A stretch of DNA of 64,000 nt from Vibrio lentus (GTDB lineage Bacteria; Pseudomonadota; Gammaproteobacteria; Enterobacterales; Vibrionaceae): NCBI RefSeq assembly GCF_030409755.1, contig NZ_JAUFQE010000001.1, forward strand, positions 1,364,001 to 1,428,000, written 5' to 3'. This document shows, in pieces, positions 16,659 to 26,039 of the stretch (its first letter is position 1; every line of letters begins with the position of its first letter). A program made the position numbers and the translations under genes. The notes under the pieces are model-generated. The model ran no database searches. It was not told where the DNA came from and saw nothing but the letters and a program-made list of their open reading frames with translations.

Positions 16659-16922
16659 TTACTCGTCGTCGAACTGTTTGGTCGTGAATGAGTCTTCGAT
16701 TCTGTTGAGCTCTTCTTGATCTTTCACTCGCTGTTCTTCTTGGCGAATGACTTTTGCTTCATTGAAGCGTTTCTTTTCCGACTTAGTCAGGAATTTTACA
16801 GCTTTCTTGTTGGTCAGTGCGTAAGCAACTACGTCTTCGCCTTTTTCTCTGCGGTCGTTTACACGTTGTGAGAAACGTTCATTGTCGCGAGCTTTACGCT
16901 CCGCTGAGGTCAACTTGCTCAT
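16659..16922 (-). CDS. Small highly charged conserved protein
   Basis: This 87-residue protein is rich in Lys, Arg and Glu with few hydrophobic stretches, so it is probably helical and cytoplasmic. It contains KFLTKSEKKRFNEAK near the middle and an acidic C-terminus. I recognise no named family. A hairpin terminator and a promoter-sized gap surround it, which supports an independent gene. Confidence 0.6.
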   Translation of the reverse strand: MSKLTSAERKARDNERFSQRVNDRREKGEDVVAYALTNKKAVKFLTKSEKKRFNEAKVIRQEEQRVKDQEELNRIEDSFTTKQFDDE

Positions 16923-17103
16923 GCTTTAAAGCCTTTTCAATTATTCATGGTAGGGGATCTACGCTTAGCGAAACCAATGGGGAAGTGCTCTGAATTGGTG
17001 GAACTGTGTATCACGTTCGCTCAACTGAGTTTAGCCCATTTGTATGCTGGTGGCGCATCTTAGCACAAAGGTTTGAGCATACAGGTATGCTATTCGAGGG
17101 ATT

Positions 17104-17137
17104 AAACAGAACAACCCACAATTTTCTGTTGTGGGTT
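17104..17137 (-). terminator. Terminator at the end of the photo-oxidative cluster
   Basis: Perfect 9-bp arms AACCCACAA and TTGTGGGTT lie 80 bases beyond the last gene of the leftward cluster; on the minus strand the stem is followed by the T-rich GTTCTGTTT. Confidence 0.65.
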
Positions 17138-17217
17138 GAGATTACATTGTGGGCTGAGATTGTCTTTTGGGATCGAGGTTATTGCTGATGGAACTGCTAA
17201 TCAGAAACGCCAGTTAA

Positions 17218-17760
17218 TTAAAGTTTCTCGATATACAAAATCACTTCACCGACTTTAAAGCCGAACTTAGACATCTCGGTTTTGTTGAACAGGCGTTTGT
17301 CGTCCATCAAGAACATCCAATCATCAAGCACTACTTCATAAGTGCTACCGTCTACTTCGATTTCCAAATCGTATTTCCAGTAAAGCGCTGAACCTTGGGT
17401 CTCTCCATATGCCGCGCCCACGACATCGTTGGCGGTGCCTGTGTAGGTGTTGTCACCGGTTTTGATGAGGTTCCAAACGCGGGTTGAACGCTCGCCATCA
17501 GCAAAGGAAAACCACTCTTTGATTTCTCCGTTGTCTCCATCCCAAGTAGCGATGAGCTTGGCATCAAAGCGGCGCAGTAGGTTACCAGAGCGGTCAAGCA
17601 CGATGCCGTAGGCCATCAATTCACCGTCAAAGAAGGTTTCCAGCTTTAGCTCTGGGGTCGTGTCTGCGTGGTTCTCTAAATTGGCAGAACCACAACCCGC
17701 CAGCCAAATGAGAGAGAGCAGTGCTAGAGCGAATTTTGTTATTTTTATTTTTGAATTCAT
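17218..17760 (-). CDS. DUF3833-family lipoprotein
   Basis: This 180-residue protein has a lipoprotein signal peptide (lipobox LAGC, lipidated Cys near residue 23) and a beta-rich mature domain (FFDGELMAYGIVLDRSGN, later DDWMFLMDD) typical of DUF3833. The start overlaps the stop of the chalcone-isomerase-like gene by four bases. It is the last gene of the sigma/ChrR cluster. Function unknown; the lipocalin-like repeat of strands suggests lipid binding at the envelope (inference). Confidence 0.85.
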   Translation of the reverse strand: MNSKIKITKFALALLSLIWLAGCGSANLENHADTTPELKLETFFDGELMAYGIVLDRSGNLLRRFDAKLIATWDGDNGEIKEWFSFADGERSTRVWNLIKTGDNTYTGTANDVVGAAYGETQGSALYWKYDLEIEVDGSTYEVVLDDWMFLMDDKRLFNKTEMSKFGFKVGEVILYIEKL

Positions 17761-18344
17761 TTATTCAAACCTAAAAGTTGTTTGCGTAGACCGGGCTCAG
17801 AGGTGTTTTCAGATAACCAAATCGCTAAGAAAGCGTCACCAAACTGCTTGTCTTGGATGATACCGATAGGCTGCTCATCGAAATAAAAACGACTCACGTT
17901 GTCTTCGGTTACGCGGATAGTGAGTGTGCTTCCTGCTTCTACGTTAGGCCACATCTCGTACAAAGGCTTCAACCAACGTTGGATATTGTTGTTGGAGTAA
18001 CCAAGTTTGCTCCATTGATCTTGGGTAGCATCAACGAGGTCTTTGCTGTCAATCGCACGGTAATATTCAAGCTTTAAAGCGCGTTCAGAATTGGTTGGGG
18101 TCGCGTAGAATTCAGCTGAGTAGAGTGTCCAAAACAGGTAGCTCATCTCACCTTGGCCGCGTTTGCTTAGATTATCTACAGCGGAGGCCTTCGCATTTCC
18201 GGTGAACAGGAGTGCCACACAAATGAGGGTTAAGGTGACTAAGCTAAACAGTCGATTTATTGATTGCTCGCTTGTTTGAGTGCGAACGCGACTGTTATCG
18301 CTCTCAGATTTGAACGCTTGCGTAGGGTTGCGTGGAAAAGCCAT
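17757..18344 (-). CDS. Chalcone isomerase-like exported protein
   Basis: This 195-residue protein has a membrane/signal segment at about 30-52 and then a chalcone-isomerase-like domain (RGQGEMSYLFWTLYSAEFY through FLAIWLSENTSEPGLRKQLLG). Bacterial members of this fold bind fatty acids rather than flavonoids. The ATG has GAGG six bases upstream and lies 3 bases after the DUF2878 stop. The context, next to lipid-modifying enzymes, suggests a lipid-binding role. Confidence 0.85.
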   Translation of the reverse strand: MAFPRNPTQAFKSESDNSRVRTQTSEQSINRLFSLVTLTLICVALLFTGNAKASAVDNLSKRGQGEMSYLFWTLYSAEFYATPTNSERALKLEYYRAIDSKDLVDATQDQWSKLGYSNNNIQRWLKPLYEMWPNVEAGSTLTIRVTEDNVSRFYFDEQPIGIIQDKQFGDAFLAIWLSENTSEPGLRKQLLGLNK

Positions 18345-18347
18345 AAG

Positions 18348-18869
18348 TCACCTCGTTGTTGCCATTTTGGGTTGTACTAAGTTGGAGTAAGCGGCCACCA
18401 GTAAGGGCAACAAAATCCCCCAACTTATTGCAAGGGCAGCGAGCACCGATGCATCTGGCCAAGTCGTAAGAAGGGCGCCTGCTTTGATGCCTCCCCAATA
18501 ACTACTAGTACCTGCTACGAACCCTATGACAAACAAGATCACTTTTGAGCATTTTAAAAGCCAATTCAGGCTGTGATTGAAACTGATTAAGAACATGATC
18601 CACAGGCAAATGAGCCAAACTGGGAACCAAGATTGATTAGCAATTTCAGAGTCGACGGCAAAAATACCGAAATGGAGCATGAGGCTATCAAGCAATAGCC
18701 CCAATGGTAATAAGACGAGTATTTTCAAGTCGCTACTGCGAGTTGGAGAGAGAAGGAAGTGAACTACCACGATCAATGGCGTGACGAACGGGGCTTGCTC
18801 GGTAAAGAATGCGCTGCAAACCCAGGTCGCTTGAAACAGAACGAGATTAATAATCCAAAACCGTTTCAT
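18348..18869 (-). CDS. DUF2878-family membrane protein
   Basis: This roughly 173-residue protein has five or six membrane segments and matches the DUF2878 type found beside DUF1365 and cyclopropane-synthase-like genes. I choose the ATG at 18869, which has GGAG six bases upstream and overlaps the methyltransferase gene by 23 bases; the longer frame from 18905 lacks an RBS. Role unknown. Confidence 0.82.
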   Translation of the reverse strand: MKRFWIINLVLFQATWVCSAFFTEQAPFVTPLIVVVHFLLSPTRSSDLKILVLLPLGLLLDSLMLHFGIFAVDSEIANQSWFPVWLICLWIMFLISFNHSLNWLLKCSKVILFVIGFVAGTSSYWGGIKAGALLTTWPDASVLAALAISWGILLPLLVAAYSNLVQPKMATTR

Positions 18870-20127
18870 CTTTTGCTCCAAAGTAACGAGGTTTTCTTGC
18901 GACAAGGTGATGAGTACTGATCACGCGCTCTAGGAATGCCCCTTCGCAGTAACAGAAGTAGAAAACCCAAAGGCGTTTAAACTCTTCTGAATAACCTAAT
19001 GATTCGAGCTCTTCCCAGCTGTTTTCAAAGGCGATGTTCCAGTCGTTGAGTGTTCGAGCGTAGTGAAGGCCAATGTCATCAATTTCTTGGACGACAAGGT
19101 CGGTGCTGGTGGCAAGATGTTGAGTCATCACGGCAATCGAAGGTAAACAACCACCGGGGAAGATGTACTTCTGAATAAAGTCGACGCCTTTACGGTATTT
19201 ATCATAACGACTGTCGGCAATGGTAATCGCTTGAATCAGCATTTTTCCTGAAGGCTTCAACAGAGAAGAGCACTTTTCAAAGAAGGTTTGCAGATATTCA
19301 TGTCCGACCGCTTCTATCATCTCGATAGACACCAACTTGTCATACTCACCAGAGAGGTTGCGATAATCCTCTTTCAGTAGGGTGATTTTGTCGGTTAAGC
19401 CGAGCGCTTTGACTCGCTGTTCTGCCAGCTCGTGCTGAGCATCTGAAATGGTCGTGGTCGTAACGTGGCAGCCGTAGTGCTGAGCAATAAATATCGCTAG
19501 TCCGCCCCAGCCAGTGCCTATCTCAACCACGTTATCTGATTCAGACAGTTCTAAACGCTCACAGATGGTTTTCATTTTGTTCTGTTGTGCTTTCGACAGG
19601 GTTAACGCATCTTCGCTGTAGATAGCGGAAGAGTATTGCATTGAACTGTCTAGGAAGCGTTCATACAGCTCGTTACCAATGTCGTAGTGGGCGAGGATAT
19701 TACGTTTGGAGCCTTGCTCGGTGTTGGCGTTCTTACGGCGTAGCAGTAAATTTTTGATTCGTGAAATCCATTGCGTCTTGTCGTCAAGCTCGTCTAACTG
19801 TGCTTGATTTCGAGCCATGATTTGTATCACTTTGGTGAGATCTGGGCTGGTCCATTTTCCATCAATATAGGCCTCAGATGCACCAATACTGCCGCTCGTC
19901 ACAACATCTCGATAGAAGCTCGCGTCATGAATAACGATTTGAGCGCTTAAGGTCGCTTCTCTGTCTCCGAACACCGAATGTTGGTCACGTTCAATCACTT
20001 CGAGTTTTGCGAATTGCAGACGTTCTAGAACCTTGAAAATCAGAGCTCGATATTTGCAGTTGCTTGAAACAGCAACGGCTTTAGCTTGTTGTTCTACGTT
20101 GTTGTTTTGTTTTGCAAGCTGTTCCAT
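18847..20127 (-). CDS. cfa: Cyclopropane-fatty-acyl-phospholipid synthase family methyltransferase
   Basis: This roughly 426-residue SAM-dependent enzyme acts on unsaturated acyl chains of phospholipids. The SAM motif VEIGTGWGGLAIFIA lies in the middle, followed by SIEMIEAVGHEY. The C-terminal CEGAFLERVI is typical of the family. The long frame starts at a TTG at 20208, but the ATG at 20127 with GAGG five bases upstream is the better start. In Rhodobacter, CFA-like UfaM under RpoE-ChrR control methylates vaccenate on the way to furan fatty acids; the matching neighbourhood here suggests a similar role rather than plain ring formation. Confidence 0.88.
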   Translation of the reverse strand: MEQLAKQNNNVEQQAKAVAVSSNCKYRALIFKVLERLQFAKLEVIERDQHSVFGDREATLSAQIVIHDASFYRDVVTSGSIGASEAYIDGKWTSPDLTKVIQIMARNQAQLDELDDKTQWISRIKNLLLRRKNANTEQGSKRNILAHYDIGNELYERFLDSSMQYSSAIYSEDALTLSKAQQNKMKTICERLELSESDNVVEIGTGWGGLAIFIAQHYGCHVTTTTISDAQHELAEQRVKALGLTDKITLLKEDYRNLSGEYDKLVSIEMIEAVGHEYLQTFFEKCSSLLKPSGKMLIQAITIADSRYDKYRKGVDFIQKYIFPGGCLPSIAVMTQHLATSTDLVVQEIDDIGLHYARTLNDWNIAFENSWEELESLGYSEEFKRLWVFYFCYCEGAFLERVISTHHLVARKPRYFGAKDETVLDY

Positions 20128-20227
20128 GGAAACCTCGCTGAGAAATTGTTTTAAATTTAGTTTTACTGGCTGAGGGTTAGAAGTGTTGGTCTCGTTAAGC
20201 CAACCCAAGCCTTCAATTAAGACATCT

Positions 20228-21043
20228 TTAAGGCGTTTTAGACGCTGAATCTGGATGCGCTACAAACGGTACTTTTTTCAGAAATAATTTGAGAGCCTGA
20301 AAATAGATACCCATTACAACCTTGATTGTCATTGCTGGGATCCGCAGTACCGTTTTCCTAATGTTTGCTTTTGTTACCGACTGCTTTGAGAGTGCTAGTG
20401 TGGCATCAAAAATCTTGTCGCTACGATGACTCTCGATGTGAACTAACGTCCGTTTCGTTGGTGGCTTTATTTTCCACAAGTAGTTCATGTCTAAATCCAT
20501 GAACGGTGAAACGTGAAACTCTTTTTTTACTTTCAACTCTTTGTGCATGTCGATGAGATAATAGTGTCTTTCTCGCCAAGGCGTGTTGCTCACTTCGGCT
20601 AACATATAGCGACAATCACCAGTCTCGTCGTAACAGAAAAAACAGTTAATTGGGCTGAAATAAATTCCTAAACAACGGCACTGAGCCAGCATCGTCACAC
20701 GGTTTGTTACAGACCAAACCCCACCAAGTTGTTGTACTTTGGATGCTATACGTTGCTTAAGTGATTTAGGTTCATCAGTCGTGACATTTTCTTTTTTTTC
20801 AGCGAGATAATCCGATTCGACAAAGCGAATCGGGTTGTACCACTGAGTACCGAATAAGCGACTGCGAGTGGTTGTTTGAGGGATTTCATCGAGATCTAAT
20901 CCCATCATGTACAACTGGTAGCTAAATTCATGAGTAATATCGCCAAAGCGGCGGTGGCGTACGTTGCCCCAGTAAATGCCGCTGAGCTCTTCACTCTTTT
21001 CGGATGCGAGCCCCATGTCGGGTGTCATGGTGCGAGTGTTCAT
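20228..21043 (-). CDS. DUF1365 domain-containing protein
   Basis: This 271-residue protein shows the DUF1365 signature: IYWGNVRHRRFGDITHEFSY (about 24-43), then CFFCYDETGDCRYMLAEVSNTPW and HVSPFMDL (KEFHVSPF at about 175). These proteins nearly always travel with an FAD amine-oxidase-like gene and a CFA-like gene, as here. Their reaction is not established. The ATG overlaps the preceding stop by four bases (ATGA). Confidence 0.87.
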   Translation of the reverse strand: MNTRTMTPDMGLASEKSEELSGIYWGNVRHRRFGDITHEFSYQLYMMGLDLDEIPQTTTRSRLFGTQWYNPIRFVESDYLAEKKENVTTDEPKSLKQRIASKVQQLGGVWSVTNRVTMLAQCRCLGIYFSPINCFFCYDETGDCRYMLAEVSNTPWRERHYYLIDMHKELKVKKEFHVSPFMDLDMNYLWKIKPPTKRTLVHIESHRSDKIFDATLALSKQSVTKANIRKTVLRIPAMTIKVVMGIYFQALKLFLKKVPFVAHPDSASKTP

Positions 21044-22311
21044 CGTACTGAGCTCGTGATCAAATCTAGGCCAAAGCGCTTGGTCACATCGAGTGCACTG
21101 TGGACACCGTCTTCATGGAAGCCGTTGTACCAGTACGCGCCTGCAAAGTGGGTGTTGTTTTTGCCGCAGATCTGCTCGCGCTTATGTTGGGCTTCTACCG
21201 TGTTCGAATTAAGTACCGGATGATGGTAAACAAAGCTACGAATGATTTTATCAGGCGCTATCACGTCACTTTGGTTTAGGGTTACACAGAAGGTGTCTTG
21301 GCTTTCAATGCCCTGCAGAATGTTCATGTTGTAAGTGACACAGGCAGGTCTTTGGCTGTTGCCATCAAGCATGTAGTTCCAGCTTGCCCACGCCAGTTTA
21401 CGGTCGGGTAACAGGTTGGTATCCGTGTGTAGAACCACCTCATTTCGGCTGTAAGGGATCTCCCCTAGTACCTGTTGTTCTTGTTCAGTCGCGTCGCCCA
21501 GCAAACGTAGGGCTTGGTCTGAGTGACACGCAAATATTACCTCGTCGAAGTCTTGTGTGTTGCCATCTTCGAATTCAATGGTAACCCCTGACTGTTGGCG
21601 AGTGACTTGCTTAATCGAGGTGTTTAACGCGACCGGTTTATTCAAGCATGAAAGGATGATCTCGACGTAAGAACGCGAACCTTTCGGAATCACATACCAT
21701 TGAGGACGATTGGCAATGTCTAACAGGCCGTGATTGTAGAAGAACTGGATAAAGAACTTGAGTTCGAATTCTTCCATCTCTTCTAAGCTTGTCGACCAAA
21801 TAGCCGCACCCATCGGCAAGATGTAGTGCTGACTGAAAAAGTCGGAAAATTGATTCTCGCGCAGGAAGTTGCCAAGGGTAACATCCGGTGTGAATTGGTT
21901 GCTTTCGAACTGGGCTTTACACTGCTTATTGAACTTGAGGATGTCAGACACTAATGACCAGAATTGAGGCTTGAAAATATTCCTCCTCTGAGCGAATAAC
22001 GAATTGATGCTGTGGCCGTTGTATTCAAACTTAGTCGTTGTGTTGTGAACGCTGAAGCTCATCTCCGTAGGTTGCCTTTCGACACCGAGTTGCTCAAGCA
22101 ATTGGTTGAAGTTTGGGTAGGTTCTGTCGTTGAAAACGATGAAGCCAGTATCAATTGAAAACGCCTTGCCTCGGTGTTCAATATCAACCGTAGCAGTGTG
22201 CCCGCCGACGTAGTCATTTTTCTCGAATACCGTAACGTCGTGGTGCTTATCTAATACATGTGCGCAAGTCAGTCCAGAGATACCTGAACCTATAATGGCG
22301 ATTTTTTTCAT
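21040..22311 (-). CDS. FAD-dependent amine-oxidase-like oxidoreductase
   Basis: This roughly 423-residue flavoprotein has the N-terminal FAD motif IIGSGISGLTCAHVL, then GGHTATVD, with a C-terminal FAGAYWYNGFHEDGVHSA. It is the usual partner of DUF1365 and CFA-like genes. A desaturase or oxidase acting on methylated fatty acyl chains is plausible from the Rhodobacter furan fatty-acid pathway, but is inferred. The start is ATG 22311, two bases after the SDR stop; a longer frame to 22344 overlaps the SDR and lacks support. Confidence 0.85.
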   Translation of the reverse strand: MKKIAIIGSGISGLTCAHVLDKHHDVTVFEKNDYVGGHTATVDIEHRGKAFSIDTGFIVFNDRTYPNFNQLLEQLGVERQPTEMSFSVHNTTTKFEYNGHSINSLFAQRRNIFKPQFWSLVSDILKFNKQCKAQFESNQFTPDVTLGNFLRENQFSDFFSQHYILPMGAAIWSTSLEEMEEFELKFFIQFFYNHGLLDIANRPQWYVIPKGSRSYVEIILSCLNKPVALNTSIKQVTRQQSGVTIEFEDGNTQDFDEVIFACHSDQALRLLGDATEQEQQVLGEIPYSRNEVVLHTDTNLLPDRKLAWASWNYMLDGNSQRPACVTYNMNILQGIESQDTFCVTLNQSDVIAPDKIIRSFVYHHPVLNSNTVEAQHKREQICGKNNTHFAGAYWYNGFHEDGVHSALDVTKRFGLDLITSSVR

Positions 22312-22313
22312 TG

Positions 22314-23045
22314 TTATACCATCCTTGAAGCGAATTTTTGCCAAACTGGAGTCGGTAGCATTCTTAGTAATTTCATTATTAATATGAATCGTCTCGGGAA
22401 ATCGATCTCGCTCTTTCCTTGAGCAATACCATTTACGATTCGTTGAGTGGCAGCCTCGCTACTAATAATCATAGGCATAGCGAAGGAGTTTCGCTCGGTT
22501 AATGGTGTTTCAACAAAGCCTGGGTGCACAATTGAGACATGAATGTTGTGCTCGGCGAGATCAACTGAGAGTGTTCTACCTAAGTAGGTGAGAGCAGCCT
22601 TTGAAGCGCCATAAGCTTCGGCTCTTGGCAATGGTAGAAAGCTCGCGCTTGAACTGACCAAAACCAAGCGACCGCCGGGCTTGATGTTTTTTAGCCAAGC
22701 TTTAAGGGCGTAACCAATTGAAATTAGATTGATGTTGATGACGCGCTCAAACAATTCTGCGTCGAAATTAACAGGATCATCGATGTACTCACAATCACCC
22801 GCGTTCAAAATCAGTAGGTCGAGCGGCTTATCTTGGTCGAGTGCTGGGAAATTGTGATAATCGGTCAAATCAAAACAGAGTGGGTCAATTGACGAGTGCG
22901 ATAGGTCTGTCTCGTGATAATCAACTAAGGCTTGCAGTTTGTCTTGATTACGGCCGCAAGCAATCACCTGATGCCCTTGTTGAGCATAATCTATAGCGAG
23001 TGATTGGCCGATACCTGAGGTCGCGCCTGTGATCATAATACGCAT
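22314..23045 (-). CDS. SDR-family oxidoreductase in the photo-oxidative cluster
   Basis: This roughly 243-residue classical SDR has TGATSGIGQSLA near the N-terminus, LNAGDCEY around 80 and the catalytic YGASK at about 140. The start is ATG 23045, overlapping the NTF2-like stop by one base (TAATG). The longer frame to 23084 only adds sequence overlapping the previous gene. Substrate unknown; it is co-transcribed with lipid-modifying enzymes. Confidence 0.87.
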   Translation of the reverse strand: MRIMITGATSGIGQSLAIDYAQQGHQVIACGRNQDKLQALVDYHETDLSHSSIDPLCFDLTDYHNFPALDQDKPLDLLILNAGDCEYIDDPVNFDAELFERVININLISIGYALKAWLKNIKPGGRLVLVSSSASFLPLPRAEAYGASKAALTYLGRTLSVDLAEHNIHVSIVHPGFVETPLTERNSFAMPMIISSEAATQRIVNGIAQGKSEIDFPRRFILIMKLLRMLPTPVWQKFASRMV

Positions 23046-23476
23046 TATCGGCTCGCTCTTTTTTTGATGGATTTGATCGCGCAACCTAATACAGGGATGT
23101 GCTCGTACAGCATCGAACCCACATCCAGATAATCGCGATGATAAACCACTTGGTTGTCCAACATTTTAATATGACTATGCCCTTGAACTTCGATCGGCTT
23201 TTGTCCGTTGAGTTGTTTGTGAGCGAATTGCATTGTCCAATAAACGGATGCTTCATCTTTCACTTCAAAGGTGTGTTCGATGTGGAAGTAACAGCTAGTG
23301 ACTTGTGTGTAGAGGTTCTCGAAGTAATGAGTTAACGCGACAATCCCACTGACATGATGCAGTGGGTCTTGGAATTCGATATCAGGGTGATAAACCGTCT
23401 TTAGCACGTCGAAATTGTCGGTTCCGAGTTCTCGATACATGTTGAGAAAGTTATCAAGCCATAGAGAGTTATCCAT
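23045..23476 (-). CDS. NTF2/SnoaL-like protein
   Basis: This roughly 143-residue protein has the NTF2-like cone fold pattern: YHPDIEFQDPLHHVSG at about 25-40, and a C-terminal YRDYLDVGSMLYEHIP. Members are small ligand-binding or isomerase-like proteins often labelled nuclear transport factor 2. I prefer ATG 23476 over the GTG nine bases upstream. It is sandwiched between photolyase and SDR in the cluster. Confidence 0.83.
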   Translation of the reverse strand: MDNSLWLDNFLNMYRELGTDNFDVLKTVYHPDIEFQDPLHHVSGIVALTHYFENLYTQVTSCYFHIEHTFEVKDEASVYWTMQFAHKQLNGQKPIEVQGHSHIKMLDNQVVYHRDYLDVGSMLYEHIPVLGCAIKSIKKRASR

Positions 23477-23490
23477 AATATTCACTCTAA

Positions 23491-24951
23491 TTATTTGAAA
23501 AAGGCTAAGGCTCTCAATCGTGCTTCTTTGTGTTCAACGATGGGTTGCCAGTATTCGCTGTTAATTCCGTTTTTTGCAATGTAATCATGTGGAAAATGCA
23601 CATGCTTGTCAGGAATATTTTGCAGCTCTGGTATGTACTTACGAATAAAAATTCCTTTCGGATCAAACTTTTCACTCTGGGTGATCGGATTGAAAATTCT
23701 AAAGTAGGGTTGAGCATCACAGCCAGTACTTGAAGCCCATTGCCAACCGCCATTATTCGCGCTGAAATCACCATCGATAAGGTGCGACATAAAGAAGCGT
23801 TCGCCCCAGCGCCAGTCAATCAGTAGGTGTTTGGTTAGGAAGCTTGCCACCACCATTCTGAGCCTGTTGTGCATCCAGCCTGTCTCAACCAATTGACGCA
23901 TCGCTGCGTCAACTAATGGGTAGCCTGTCTTACCCTCACACCAAGCCTTAAAGCTCGGGTGATCGTGATACCAATCTAAGCCGTTGTATTTCTGCTGAAA
24001 GTTCGCACCTTTAACCAGTTTAGGATGGTGGAACATCAAATGCTTATAAAAATCTCGCCAAATCAATTCATTAAGCCAAGAAAAGGCTGGCAACTGAGTA
24101 TCAAATAACAAGTCCGGCTGTTGTTGAATCAATTGAATCGCTAACCATCGTGGGCTCACAGCGCCAATGGTTAAGTAAGGGGAAAGGCCAGACGTGCCTT
24201 TTACCGATGGAATATCTCTAAGGCGAGAATAATCGTTAACTTTATTGGCTAAGAAATTGGGGATCACGCTCTCAAGGACGTCTTGGCTTAGTGGCCAACG
24301 CTCTGAATCGGTACGCGGAAAGTCGAAATCGTACTCGCCAGAAAAACCACTTAACGATTGTTTCAGTTGTGATGGATTCTGAAGCGAATCCGTTTCAGAT
24401 GAATCTGCTTGCGCAGATCCTGCTTGTGCCGATCCTTTTGAATGCACAGGAGCGTGGCTACAAATGATGCCTTTCGCTTGCACTTCTTTTAACCATGCGT
24501 TTTTGAAAGGTGTGAAAACCTTGAACATCTCACCTTGTTTATTCAGCACGCTACCTAATGGCAGAATCGTATCGCAGTCGGTTATTTTCAGCTTTATACC
24601 AGTAGCGATTAAGCGTTTGTCTCTTAACTGCTCATCCACTTCCGGCTCTGAATTGGCATACACACATGTCGCATCGACCTGTTTGCACAAGTTGATGAGC
24701 TGAGTTGCTTGATCGTTAAAGTCTGTGGCTTTGAGGTGCAGCAGAGTGATACCGAATTCAGCGAGTTGTGACTCGAACTGTTTTAGGTGGCGATAAATGA
24801 AGTCCGCCTTTATCGGTGCAAGGTGATGTTGTTGCCATTGCTGCGGGGTTGAAATAAAAACGGCGATAGAGACGCCGTTTTCAACCGCAGAGACGAGCGC
24901 TGGGTTATCGTGAATCCTCAGGTCTCGTCTTATCCATAGAATGTCGCTCAA
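23491..24951 (-). CDS. phrB: Deoxyribodipyrimidine photolyase
   Basis: This 486-residue class I CPD photolyase repairs UV pyrimidine dimers with blue light. The N-terminal antenna domain starts ILWIRRDLRIHDNPAL. The C-terminal FAD domain shows WMHNRLRMVVASFLTKHL, DGDFSANNGGWQWASSTGCDAQPYFRIFNP (long motif at about 400-430) and further FAD contacts. A low-complexity Ser/Ala/Asp linker (about residues 167-195) joins the domains and is longer than in E. coli. The start overlaps the DUF523/YbgA stop by four bases (ATGA). Confidence 0.94.
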   Translation of the reverse strand: MSDILWIRRDLRIHDNPALVSAVENGVSIAVFISTPQQWQQHHLAPIKADFIYRHLKQFESQLAEFGITLLHLKATDFNDQATQLINLCKQVDATCVYANSEPEVDEQLRDKRLIATGIKLKITDCDTILPLGSVLNKQGEMFKVFTPFKNAWLKEVQAKGIICSHAPVHSKGSAQAGSAQADSSETDSLQNPSQLKQSLSGFSGEYDFDFPRTDSERWPLSQDVLESVIPNFLANKVNDYSRLRDIPSVKGTSGLSPYLTIGAVSPRWLAIQLIQQQPDLLFDTQLPAFSWLNELIWRDFYKHLMFHHPKLVKGANFQQKYNGLDWYHDHPSFKAWCEGKTGYPLVDAAMRQLVETGWMHNRLRMVVASFLTKHLLIDWRWGERFFMSHLIDGDFSANNGGWQWASSTGCDAQPYFRIFNPITQSEKFDPKGIFIRKYIPELQNIPDKHVHFPHDYIAKNGINSEYWQPIVEHKEARLRALAFFK

Positions 24952-25895
24952 TATCCGTATCTCAGCTTAAGTTCTTGTGGGTGCGGGTTTAGATAAACTT
25001 GTGATTGTAGGTACTCGTTTGGGTATTCCATCAGATAGTGGTTGATCAGCGTTAGTGGTACTAACAGAGGAACTAGCCCTTCTCTGAATGATGAAATCTG
25101 ATTGGTGAGCTCTTGTTTGTGAGCGCTGCTCAGTTGTTTCTTAAAGTAACCTTGCAAGTGATGCAGAGTGTTGGCATGACTGCCGCGATTTGCATGATGC
25201 ATTAGCGCCGTCATCAGACCTTCGATGTACTTTTCAGCCAACTCATCGATCTCTAAATCGTTACTCGCTAAAAGTTTGCCTAGGCTCTTGTAGCCTTCAA
25301 TGTGGTGGCACATCACTAGATATTTGTGAGCGCTGTGAAATTGAATCAGCTTATGTTTGGTGACACCTTCATCAACAAGATCGAGCCACTTTTGATATGT
25401 GAAAACACGAGTCATAAAGTTTTCACGCAGAATTGGATCGTTGAGGCGACCATTCTCTTCTACTGGAAGGAGGGGATTGCCTTGCATTACTTGCTGAGTG
25501 AACAAGCCAACGCCTGTCGACTCCGAACCACGCCCGTGGTGGTGATAAACCTTTACTCGCTCCATGCCACAGGTTGGACTTTTTTGACACACAATGAACC
25601 CTGCGATGTGTTGGTTATTCTTTGAATAGTTTTGCCCAAACTCGATCAGTTCATCGGTGACATCGCCAGAACCATCAGGTCGAGAAACATGAATAATGTC
25701 GTCTAACATTCTTGTTTGACGGATTGTAGGACGAGGCGTTGGAAGTCCAACCCCCATCTCTGGACAAACTGGCTCAAGCTCTACGTAGTCTGCAAGATCG
25801 TCTGTGCAAAAACGAGAACGCTTATGGCCAGTATCGAACCGAACTTTATGACCGGCGACACATGCACTAATGCCTATTTTTATTTTTTTATCCAT
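24948..25895 (-). CDS. ybgA: DUF523/DUF1722 fusion protein (YbgA-like)
   Basis: This 315-residue protein fuses DUF523 (residues 1-150: ISACVAGHKVRFDTGHKRS, LEPVCPEMGVGLP, CQKSPTCG) to DUF1722/YbgA (about 180-310). The cysteines in the first domain suggest a metal- or cluster-binding site. In E. coli ybgA lies next to phr; the same pairing is seen here with a four-base overlap. A role in thiouridine or photolesion metabolism has been suggested for relatives, but it is not provable here. Confidence 0.88.
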   Translation of the reverse strand: MDKKIKIGISACVAGHKVRFDTGHKRSRFCTDDLADYVELEPVCPEMGVGLPTPRPTIRQTRMLDDIIHVSRPDGSGDVTDELIEFGQNYSKNNQHIAGFIVCQKSPTCGMERVKVYHHHGRGSESTGVGLFTQQVMQGNPLLPVEENGRLNDPILRENFMTRVFTYQKWLDLVDEGVTKHKLIQFHSAHKYLVMCHHIEGYKSLGKLLASNDLEIDELAEKYIEGLMTALMHHANRGSHANTLHHLQGYFKKQLSSAHKQELTNQISSFREGLVPLLVPLTLINHYLMEYPNEYLQSQVYLNPHPQELKLRYGY

Positions 25896-26039
25896 TGGTC
25901 AATTCCTTACGCTCATTGCTCGTTGTTATTCTTATATTGTGTGTTTTATTGCTTATTAAACATTACTTTAGTTCGGTTTTTACTTTTCTTTCTAGCCAAC
26001 TCTATGAGTCTTGTGACGTATCCGGTAAATCTTTTAAAA

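Noticed and set aside
17006..17188. A 60-codon plus-strand frame before the DUF3833 gene
   Set aside because: No RBS, and it runs through the terminator hairpin of the leftward cluster.
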